A DNA stretch of 64,000 nt from Dendrophyllia cribrosa. Its lineage: Eukaryota; Cnidaria; Anthozoa; Scleractinia; Dendrophylliidae. The notes under the pieces are model-generated. The model ran no database searches. It was not told where the DNA came from and saw only the letters and a list, made by a program, of their open reading frames with translations. The position numbers and the translations under genes were made by a program. Positions 1 to 10,900 of this stretch are shown piece by piece (position 1 is the stretch's first letter; the number at the start of each line of letters is the position of its first letter). Where the stretch lies: NCBI GenBank assembly GCA_024195265.1, contig JAJLRJ010000006.1, positions 4,512,407 through 4,576,406 on the forward strand, written 5' to 3'.

Positions 1-860
1 AACTAAAAGCAGAAAAACCCTTGAAAAGACTTAGAAATAAAAAAATACTTTGCGTTATTTTTTAATCGAATCGTGTTTAGCGGTGTTCAATGACAAGACA
101 GTTTCATACTACATAAAATACATACTAATGAGATTTAAAGCCACGTGCGCTTTGAAAAGGCTTGATGCTCAGATTGAAAGTCGAAGTGCTCCACACCTTT
201 AAAATTGTTTCCATACCGTAATGTGCAATTTTTGTCCAAATTGTCGCGGACAATTCAAAAGTTGTCTGCAAGTGCGATATGGGCCTAATTAATTCCTATT
301 TGGCTTTTTTCATTTTTCATTTTTCTATGACAACGTTACTGCAATTTGGTGTAGACGATAAATTGACCAAAGCAATTTAAAATACCTCGTCCATACTGCG
401 AAGGCAAACATTTATGGTGCTAACATCTACCTCACTCATTGCACTAACAAACGCAAAAACCGCGAAATAAGCTAAGACCAATTTACGACTACCCATAGTT
501 ACTTGCGGTCTCGTTGCGTACGCTTGAAGCTCTCATCCGACAACCTAAATTGAAATAGCTGTATTCACAAGTGATTATGAGACTGTAGCTCTTCAAAGCT
601 AAAAGAATCCGTTCCATAAATGATTTGTAGCCAAAGGTATCCGTACTAGTATGATCATCCGAGTTAGGATAGTTCTAAAATAGACAGTTGTTGGTAATAT
701 TGTCTAATAACAGACTGACGGAAAATCAAATAAAACAACACTAGACGCAATCAGGCTTAAATACTTTCAACCGGCTGACGATAGACTAATTTACATGACT
801 CTGAAGATGACGTCTGCTCAGGTTGTCGAAAGAGAAAGCAATGTCACCAAAAGTAGTCCT
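1..860. other. No gene recognised (presumed Dicer intron)
   Basis: AT-rich sequence with no exon that continues the Dicer reading frame and no clear repeat. It lies downstream of the last recognised Dicer exon on the minus strand, so it is probably intron. The RNase IIIb and dsRBD exons were looked for here and not seen. Confidence 0.5.
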
Positions 861-2082
861 ATAAACTCCCAAGAGTACTAAAAAAAATTCAAGAAAAATC
901 CCAATTTGTATTTTGTAAACTATTGAAAAACTAATAGTACCATGCAAAAGAACTGAAGAGGTTTCATTTGAATGGTCACACCATAGGATTTCATCCACGG
1001 ACTCAAAATTTAGAACAAATGGTACCATGCAAAAGTACTGCTGAAGAGGTTTCATTTGAATGGTCACACCATAGGATTTCATCAACTGACTCAAAAGTTA
1101 GAACAAATGGTACCATGCAAAAGTACTGCTGAAGAGGTTTCATTTGAATGGTCACACCATAGGATTTCATCAACTGACTCAAAAGTTAGAACAAATGGTA
1201 CCATGTAAAGGTACTGCTGAAGAGGTTTCATTTGAATGGTCACACCATAGGATTTCATCAACTGACTCAAAAGTTAGAACAAATGGTACCATGTAAAAGT
1301 ACTGCTGAAGAGGTTTCATTTGAATGGTCACACCATAGGATTTCATCCACGGACTTAAAAGTTAGAACAAATGGTACCATGCAAAAGTACTGCTGAAGAG
1401 GTTTCATTTGAATGGTCACACCATAGGATTTCATCCACGGACTCAAAAGTTAGAACAAATGGTACCATGTAAAAGTACTGCTGAAGAGGTTTCATTTGAA
1501 TGGTCACACCATAGGATTTCATCCACGGACTCAAAAGTTAGAACAAATGGTACCATGCAAAAGTACTGCTGAAGAGGTTTCATTTGAATGGTCACACCAT
1601 AGGATTTCGTCAACAGACTCAAAAGTTAGAACAAATGGTACCACGCAAAAGTACTGCTGAAGAGGTTTCATTTGAATGGTCACACCATAGGATTTCATCA
1701 ACAGACTCAAAAGTTAGAACAAATGGTACCATGCAAAAGTACTGCTGAAGAGGTTTCATTTGAATGGTCACACCATAGGATTTCATCAACAGACTCAAAA
1801 GTTAGAACAAATGGTACCATACAAAAGTACTGCTGAAGAGGTTTCATTTGAATGGTCACACCATAGGATTTCATCCACGGACTCAAAAGTTAGAACTACA
1901 TTACATGTCTCCATAAACTGACTTTGGAAGTGAAAGGGTGCGACACGCCTTACCGTGAGCACCCAACAAACTTTTTTACAAGTTAGCCAATCAGAGAGTG
2001 CGAATTCAATTGACAGGCACGTCTCCTCGCAAAGTTGAGCAAGGTCAAATGTAATCTTGACTCTGGGAGTGAAAGGGTTAAA
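861..2082 (-). mobile_element. TIR element with internal 88-bp repeats, long copy
   Basis: Non-autonomous DNA element. One end reads AACTCCCAAGAGT (864), the other, near 2060-2082, reads on the minus strand as TTAACCCTTTCACTCCCAG; these are imperfect terminal inverted repeats. The same two ends bracket the short copy at 9689-10058 in opposite orientation. The interior holds about eleven 88-bp units. The right end is partly duplicated: a second, diverged end (about 1905-1945) lies about 130 bp inside the outer one. The element lies in the Dicer intron after the RNase IIIa exon, its outer end starting about 15 bp from the splice donor at 2096. Confidence 0.75.
939..1893. repeat. 88-bp tandem repeat array, about 11 copies
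   Basis: The 14-mer GAACAAATGGTACC recurs every 88 bp (for example 1013 and 1101). Units differ by a few bases, mainly CATCCACGG versus CATCAACTG or CATCAACAG, and GCAAAAG versus GTAAAAG. Variants are intermixed, which points to repeated unequal exchange rather than one burst. Confidence 0.95.
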
Positions 2083-2096
2083 ACGAAAGTCTGTAC

Positions 2097-3858
2097 CTGA
2101 AGGTTCGTCCTGAACAAAAAGACTTCCATCTTCGTCTTCCTCCTCGCACTCTTGAGAGTTCTTATCTGGCATCAAAAAGAGTTGACTGTTGGTAAATGCA
2201 TCAGAATCGCTGTCATTATCCACGTAATAGAACCCAGGTGGCAGCCAGTTGACCAGGGGATTGAACATCCGGGTTATCATGTACGAAGGCACGCCTCGCT
2301 GCCGTGCGAGATAAAACAGCTGCCTGTTACTCACTCTAAGTCCTCGGGTAAATGACAACTTGCCCTCGTTTTCGTGCCGGTGCTCAAAGAAGACTAAGGA
2401 GGAGATAGCGTACTTCACGAACGAGTCTCCAAGCATCTCGAGTCGCTCAAGAGAAAACAGGTCCCCAGCAGAGCTGGTAGTGAGGGCGCGAAGTATTAAG
2501 GTTGATGATGGACCGCATGATTGGTATAAGCGGGACAACTGAGGGTCGGTCCAAATGGTGACTGGAGAAACTTTGCTGTCAACTGCTTCAAACGGCTTGT
2601 TATGATCAACAGGCAACGACGCCTCAGGGTCTACAAGAGTAGAAACTTGCTCACTTCCAGAAGTGTCCATGTTATTTCCACTGGGATTGTCTTCACTTGC
2701 TGGGATAGATGATGTTTCGTGCTTTGCCCTCAGGCCATAACAACTTGCAGATGAGGCCTCACTGCTGGAATGTATACCTTGAGAATGAAGGTTTTCTGCG
2801 ATCACCATCATATCAAGATTTTCCTCTCCAGAAATTCGTATATTTGTTAACGCTTCACATAACGCTGTAGAGTGTGATGAGATGGGTCCATCTGTACCTG
2901 CAATGCAAGAAAGATTGTCCTTTGATTTTTTGCACAACTGTGCGGAATGTGATGTCGTAGGTTTTTCTGTACCTAAGTCAGTGGGTTTGTCGTCTGAATT
3001 TTCTGTGACACAATCGGTTTGACACACAACTTCCTCGCCAGCTAAATCTGTGAATTGCGATGTGGTTGGATTAATCTGTGTAGCATTGTCCAAGGGTTTT
3101 GCATTGGATTTCTCTGTGACAGAGTTTGTCCAACGTCCATTCGCCTCGCACACAAACCCTGAAGAGTGTGATGTGAGAGGTTTACTTGTACCCAGATCAG
3201 GAAAGGGTTTGTCGCTTGTCAAATGCGTTGTGCCGAGATTCTCTTTACCCATTTCACAGGACTTCTCACTTGAATCCTTTGCGACAGAACCTCTTTGATT
3301 CATAATTTCATTACTCGCTAAATCTGGTGTGGCTGGCTTGCCCTCACCATCCATGTCAACACATTTATCATTTGATGCCTCTAAGACAGAATCTCTTTGA
3401 TTCACAATTTCCTCTCTCTTCAAATCTGTGATATATGGTGTGTTTTCCTTAATGTCTGTATTACTTGACTCCTGAGGAACATATCCTCTTTCACTTACAA
3501 TCTCCTCCCCCACCATCTCCCCCATAGTCAGGAGTGGTAGTGGGACATTTTTCGGCCACTCGACGGCTCCCCTGCCGAGGGCCATAGCAACAGAGATCCT
3601 AAACTCCTCAGCAACTAGAAACGATTCCATGCGATACAACACCGCTGGCAGAATGAACAGCTCTCGCCACAGATACCCAGGCAACGGATGAACAGAACAC
3701 AGCTCTGGAATCACAAAAACCTGTGACTTCTGTGAGCGTTTGGAATCTTTGCCGGGTACAGTGAGATATTGCCCCTTGATGTTCAGGTAGCGGGGAAGCA
3801 GGAAGTTCAATCTCCAGGAGATGTGATCAACATCCAACATGGGTTGGTCTAAAGTTAC
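2097..3858 (-). CDS. Dicer: Dicer exon 9 (PAZ end, acidic linker, RNase IIIa)
   Basis: Acceptor TTTGTTAG|GTAACT, chosen over an alternative 10 bp further in because only it keeps phase with exon 8 and has a good pyrimidine tract. Encodes LDQPMLDVDHISWRLNFLLP (PAZ end), then about 270 residues of acidic, Ser/Thr-rich linker with degenerate ~34-residue repeats, then RNase IIIa with ERLEMLGDSF and VNWLPPGF. It ends GAACCTTCAG|GTACAG in phase 1. The open frame that runs on past 2097 into the 88-bp repeats is intron. Confidence 0.9.
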
Positions 3859-6308
3859 CTAACAAACACAAACAATGAGAAAGATGTAATGTTCATCATA
3901 TCACGAGCGTGTGACAAAGAAAAAATAACTATGTCCCCGACAGCAATCGAACCTATGACCTTCCGTATACCGGTCGGATCCTAACCACTGAGCTACGAGA
4001 GACTCGTGGCGAGCTTGGCCATATACTAGGTTCAAACACTGGTCAGATGCTCTAACCACTGAGCTACGAGAGACTCGTGGCGAGGCAATTGTCCCTTTCG
4101 TAAACGGTCGATGCCATTTTAGCGACACTTAGAAAAATTTCCACCAATTTTAGAATTATTTTTTCTATCAGTAAAAGAAAATTGCAATTAATTACCTAGA
4201 ATCGAACCCAGAACCTCTGCATACTAACATTTCTTCTTTACCACTAGACCACTGGGTTGATCCGGCAAACCCAAGAAAAATTTAATTATAAAAGGTGCTT
4301 TTCTTAATATATATCAATAACGGGTCACCCTAACCCTAAATCTTACCTAACCGCGAATCTAGCTTAGATCTAATAATCGCTTTACCTAGGCCCAATTTTA
4401 TCTATTAATGATAGTCTACTTTCGTCCCAATCCAGGCATAAACTAAAGAGAAATAGCATCGACAATTACAAAAGACTTGGTTACTAATGAATGCTAATGA
4501 TGGCATCGACCTTTAAAAATGGCATCGACCGTTTACGAAAGGGAAATCAGCCGTGGCGAGCCAGGCCATATACTAGGTTTATATATGACATGCGTCCTGT
4601 GTACTGCTAGGATCAGCAATGTCGAAAGCGTCATGTGTGGTGATAAATAGAGAAAGATGGTGAATGTAAAGCTCGGTAATGAAAAGAGAAAGATGTAATG
4701 TTTATCATGTCACGAGCGTGGAACAAGGAGTTTTTCTTTGTCCCACGCTCGTGACACGATAAACATTCCATCTTTCTCTTTTCATTACCGAGCTTAAAGG
4801 GGCATTGTCACGCAAATTTTGCTGTGTTTTGGTCAAAATACACTAAATATATGACAAAGTACCTTTGCTCAAACATAAAATTGCTTTTAGAACACCAAGA
4901 AGATAATATCAAGTGCTTTCTTCAAGGAAGAACAAACTATAATAAGTTTTTCTGCGATTTTTCCACGACTCTTGGGAGGAACTTGAAAAAATTGGCCAAT
5001 TTTTTCAAGTTGCAATCCATTTCCATTCTGGACATCCGCAGCCTAAGATAACGAATACTAGTTTCTGTGCACTGATGGAGTATTTGTTAGCAAAACTGGA
5101 CCATTATTTGTAGGTTTCCATTGAAACAAATATGTTTTTTTGGCTTTTCAAAGTGATACTAAAAATAGGTGACAGTGTCCCTTTAACGTTTATCATTATT
5201 CTATATTACCACCAGAAAAAAAAGTTCCAAACTTCGTTTCTTTACGTTACGTTACACTAAGTTGCGTTAAGCTTCGGTACGCTACCTTAAACTACGTTAT
5301 GTTACGTTACGCCCCGTTATGTTGCGTTACCTTACACTTTTGAATACAAAATGAAGAAAGCAAGGCCATATAGTTAATTACACGATATTTTCAAATAAAA
5401 AACAAAAACGGTATTTAAAAAGGAGGACCGTGAGTTTACCCCTATTTTAGGTCCCCCAACTAACTAACTAACTAACTAACTAAATTAATAAACTACAAAA
5501 ATATATAATACAGATGGTTAATAATGCTTGTAGAAAATATAAAATCTAAAATTTTGAATATGAACATCAGGCACTGAAGCAGCAGAAAAATATAATGTAT
5601 AAATATGTAATCAGTTGATGTTCATCCACTTTTTTAAACTCATTTTAAATCTATTGATGTATTAATACAGTTCACAACAACTATGAGATAATTGCTTCCA
5701 ATTACAATTGGTAACAATTAGCGTTCCTTGAAGCTTTCTGCATCAAACATTTCAAGCCTAGCATTAACGAAAGACTGAAAGCCTCTAGAGAATTAGACCT
5801 GTTTCTCTGATTACCTAGAATTCTAGTTATTTTACGTAATGTTAACACGGCTAATTACCTATGATATTTAAGTTGCCCTTTTATAAAATATCATTACATG
5901 ACCATGACTGTCATAGAGTCGAAATATTGTAGGTTTCAATTATCTTGTAATAAACCAAAACTTGGTTTCTACAATGATATCAATTCTCGGCCTTGCTTTC
6001 TTCATTTTGTTACCTTACACTAAGGGACCGTCGACATTTTCACAAGTTCCCCGCTTAACGTCCACTGGACGTTTAGGAGGGGGGGGAGGGGGGGGGGGGG
6101 TTAGGGAGAGTCGAGATTTGGACGTTAGCGCGGGGCATTTGGAGCAAGTACGAAATTGTTACTTTTTAATCCTAGAAGTGCCACACTAAAGCCCATTTAC
6201 AAATAATGTTTGTTGTTTCACACATCAGTAGTCTCGCAAACTGTATTCACCCGACTATTAAAAAACGTCGCTCCAGGCGACGTCGGGACGGTGAAAAAAG
6301 AGGAGGAA

Positions 6309-6347
<39 letters not shown>

Positions 6348-7903
6348 CTGACCTTAACGTCCAGTGGATGTTAAGCGGGGAACTTGTGAATATGTCGACG
6401 GCCCCTAAACTACGTTATGCTTTGTTGCGTTGCCTTATCTTACACAAAATTATGTCACGATTGGCCAGGTTACTCTAATATGCTGCTACATTACCTTACA
6501 CTAAAGTACGTTATGTTATGATACGTTACGCCACGTTACGTTACAGTGCTACATCAAATTACGTTAAGTTACACTACGTCATACGTTGTTACGTTACGTT
6601 ATGTCACACTGCGTTGTGTTACGTTACGTTACACAACATTACGTTACGCTTTGCAACGTTATGTTTGCGTTAAATTACCTGTGTGCCGTATCGTACTTGG
6701 TAATTGTTCAGCGAATGTGGCTGCTGCTGCGTTGTGTAACGTTGCGTTACACAACGTTGCGTTACGCTTCATTATGTTACGTTACGTTATGTTTGCGTTA
6801 CGTCACCTGAGTGCCTTAGTAATATTCAGCGAATGTGGTTGCTGCTGGGTTGTGTTACATTACGTTACGTTATGTTTGCGTTACATTACCTGTGCGCCGT
6901 ATCGTGCTTGGTAATATTCAGCGAATGTGGTTGCTGCTGGGTTGTGTTACATCACGTTACGTTATGTTTGCGTTACATTACCTGTGCGCCGTATCGTGCT
7001 TGGTAATATTCAGCGAATGTGGCTGCTGCTGGGTTTGTGCTACATTACGTTACGTTATGTTTGCGTTACATTACCTGTGCGCCGTATCGTGCCTGGTAAT
7101 ATTCGGCGAATGTGGCTGCTGCTTCTGCGTTCGGGAATGGATCAGCAGGGCTGCGATCGTAACAGATGTCAGCTACATAATAACGAGGACATTTCTCACT
7201 GTAAACCGCTGTCACGACTGCATCTTTGAATACCTCCATATCTTGGATACCAGGAGGGGGTGGGTCAGTGGGATTGTCGAAGCTACCGAGCGCATGCTCA
7301 ATAGACTGAATAAAATCAAAGGCGATTTCTTTGTGGTCCGATCCATTAACAGGAAACAAGCTGCTACCTGGTGAATCCTTTAGAAGTACAACATAATACC
7401 CAGAGGAGGCAATGGTGGGGTCAAAATGCGGTAACGCCATTGCAGAAGAGCTTCTTGGTTTTGCAATGTCCTTGAAGATGTATCCGGTGAACCTCTGTAG
7501 CAGAGAGAGCTGATCAGAAGATGGGACAAAAGGCTTCGCACTGCACTCAGTTATTGTCGCAGTTACCTCTCCAGCTCTGTCAAATACTAACATCCCCGGC
7601 AACTGTGACATCAAATAAAAAATGAATATGATTACTTTATCCACTGAGAGTGTCATATCTGACAAAGTTTCTAAAATTTTCACTTGAGAAAACAGTAGAA
7701 ACGAACAGTACCATAGGAAAGTACTGCTCAGCAGCTTTCAGTTTTAGGGTCACACTTTAGGATTTCATCCAGACTAAACCGTTCGACCTGTATATTGTAT
7801 AAATGTAAAGAGTAAAGTCGCACATAAATCACAGGTGGCCCACACGACCGGAGCTTAACCCGGTTTCTGTAATATGGATCAACAAGGAGTGTTACTACTC
7901 CCC

Positions 7904-7943
<40 letters not shown>

Positions 7944-10900
7944 CCCCCCCAACCCCCCACCCCCGCCCTGTATGGGGTACTACTCCATCGCAGAATTACC
8001 CGCAGCATTTCGTCGCCGGTACCCATTTATACACCTTGGTGGAGAGAGACAATGTGGAGTTAAGTTTCTTGTCTGAGGAAACAACACGACGGCAGACACC
8101 AGGCTCAAACCACCGATCTTCGGGAGCGGGCACGAAGCTCTCGAAACACCTCACAGGATCGGCTGAGAAAACAAACAACAGAAGAATGGACCCTAGCTCT
8201 GAAAAGGTAGAGCTTCCGTTATACCCAGGGCCAATAAAATTAGAGGTTCCAAAGAGCTTCGTGGCACCTGACCTTCGGATCTGAGGTGCAACGCGCTAAC
8301 CACTACACCACCGTACATCTTAAAGTGTATATGACAGTGATTTTTTTATGTGCTTGATCGAATCTACATGATGTTCTGATAAGAAAATAGAAAAAAAATT
8401 TCGATATCGATTTTTCTTCTCTGCGTTGTAGCCGTCTAAAAACGTGAAATTTCACTTCCGGTGTGTTACAAAACCGCACAAGAAGAAAGACTGGAAATAG
8501 TCCGCTGTGACGTCAATACAAGAATGCCGGTGTCGAGGTTTCTCAGTTCCTCACATTTTTTGATGCGCCCTGAGGAAGAAACATGGTTCTATTAAGGTGT
8601 GTTGTCTATGGTTGTAGCAACACGCACCAAAAAACGGAGGAACTGAGAAATCGCGACACTGGCATTCTTGTATTGACGTCACAGCGGACTATTTCCAGTC
8701 TTTCTTCTTGCGCGGTTTTGTAACACACCGGAGAAGGAAAATCGATATTGAATTTTTTTTCCATTTTCTTATCAGAACATCATGTAGATTCGATCAAGCA
8801 AATAAAAAAATCACTGTCATATACACTTTAATAAATAGTTTTGTAAAATTCATTAATAATTCATAAGGGTACTAACAAATAGAAATGAGCCATTCCAATC
8901 ACATGATTACCCTGTATAGGCCGATACAATCTTGATACAACTCACGAGTGGTTGTATCTAATTTGCATTCCAGATACAACTCACGAGTGGTTGTATCTAA
9001 TTTACATGTGAATGTGAATTTCACAAGTTGTTTACTACATTCGCGTCCGTGTTGTATCGGCACTATACATTCACTCGCCTTCGGCTCGTGATTGTATAGG
9101 CCGATACAACACTCCCGCTCATGTAGTAAACATTACATACAATCGCACGAAAGCAGCTTCAGTTACTAAATACGCCCTCCATAGTTAATACTGCAATGCA
9201 TTGTCTGGCAAGGAGCCGTAAAATAAGTCTTTTAAGAACTACTGCGCTAAAACACTACAACATTTTGCCTGCAGTATAGTTTTGTGGTATTTTTCTAACC
9301 TTGGGCAAAGGCTTTCTGGAGAGAATTCCAAGACAATGAACAGCTTCTGTGGACTGAGGTTTTCTCTGAGACCTGACTGCTCGTTCAAAGGTCCATGGTT
9401 TGGTGAGTACCACGTTGATGGAATATACAAAGCTTGGCTCATCAGCAACTGGAAAATTGTTCTCCAAGATGGATGGAAACTGTGAAAACAAAATGATTTT
9501 GTGAGCATAAAAGTTACGAAGCTCTACGAAAATGATGCTGCAAAGAAAAAAAAAGAAGCTTTGTATATGGACATTTCATTTGGATCAACCGAACTTCGTC
9601 AGACGCAAAAATCTATGAATGACAAGAAAGAGCTTATATATACATTAAGTGTCAAAGGGGCTTGACTCTTAAAGTGAAGACTTTAACCCTTTCACTCCCA
9701 GAGTCAATTATGGAGACATAATTTAATCCTAACTTTTGAGTCTGTCGACGAAATCCTATGGTGTGACCATTCAAGTGAAACCTCTTCGGCAGTACTTTTG
9801 CATGGTACCATTTGTTCTAACTTTTGAGTCTGTTGATGAAATCCTATGGTGTGACCATTCAAATGAAACCTCTTCAGCAGTACTTTTGCATGGTACCATT
9901 TGTTTTAACTTTTGAGTCTGTTGATGAAATCCTATGGTGTGACCATTCAAATGAAACCTCTTCGGCAGTACTTTTGCATGGTACCATTTGTTTTCCAATA
10001 TTTTCTGGGATTTTTCTTGAATTTTGATGTTTGGCACTCTTGGGAGTTGAATGGTTAAAATACCTTTTTCTTGTATGCTCTGTTCCTCTTCACTGAGCCA
10101 TCCATTCCCATACCACTATCAGCAACTTCACAGTCACACTCTTCAGTCTCCGCAGTCAGACTCAACATTTTGAATCTGCAACAAACATAATAGAGCGGTT
10201 TTCAATTGAGTACAGAAAGTAATTTCGCGATTGCTTTGGTTTTGCATTGCCACAAACACGTACGCTTTGTGATTGGCTAAAAAATCTCGCGCCACCTTCT
10301 CAACCAATCAGAGGCAAAACTTTGACCTATTTTGGTAAAAACTATGATATAATACCTTTACTTAAGGTGATGTTACACGGAACGATTCGCAACGACGATT
10401 TTTAGTGCAACATGGGTGCGCGGACGATTTTCTTCGCAATGTTTGCGTTGCGAAGTTTTTGAATCATCTTTAAAAACTTGCAAAGCAAAACACGAATTTT
10501 ACTGAAGTTGTTTTGTGTAACATACCTGTCGTCAATTTTGTTGCGCTAAAAACCGTCGTTGCGAATCGTCCCGTGTAACATCACCTTTAGAACTTTTTTA
10601 AAAAAATACTATAATACCATGAGAAAGTAAGCAAGCAATTCTTGAAAGTGGAACAAATCATGGTCTGATCTATAACATTTTGGAAATAAAAATGTGAGAA
10701 CTTGAAAAAAGGTGAGGCTAACTTTTTTCAAGTTGCAATTCATTCAGACCTATGACTCGAGACACTCATCGACAGTTGGTACATATCACAAGACTAGACC
10801 ATTGTTTTTCGGATTCTGCTCATACAAAAGCATTTGTTGCTTTTTGAAATGACAACAAATCCCTGTGCAATGACCCTTTTAACTCCTGGAAGGTGCTTAT

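Noticed and set aside
786..1094. 102-codon minus ORF at the left
   Set aside because: Reads the 88-bp repeat; no gene content.
1795..2096. Open frame continuing from the Dicer RNase IIIa exon into the 88-bp repeats
   Set aside because: A good donor (CAG|GTACAG) sits at 2097/2096 and the sequence beyond is transposon end and minisatellite, not protein-like.
3931..4262. tRNA genes
   Set aside because: A- and B-box-like words are present, but acceptor stems do not pair and copies are clustered, so SINE heads fit better.
4325..4345. Interstitial telomere repeat (CCCTAACCCTAAA)
   Set aside because: Only two units; expected by chance in this much AT-rich sequence.
6546..7374. Long plus-strand ORFs of up to 179 codons
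   Set aside because: They translate ACGTT satellite and the antisense of the Dicer PAZ exon; the peptides are repetitive.
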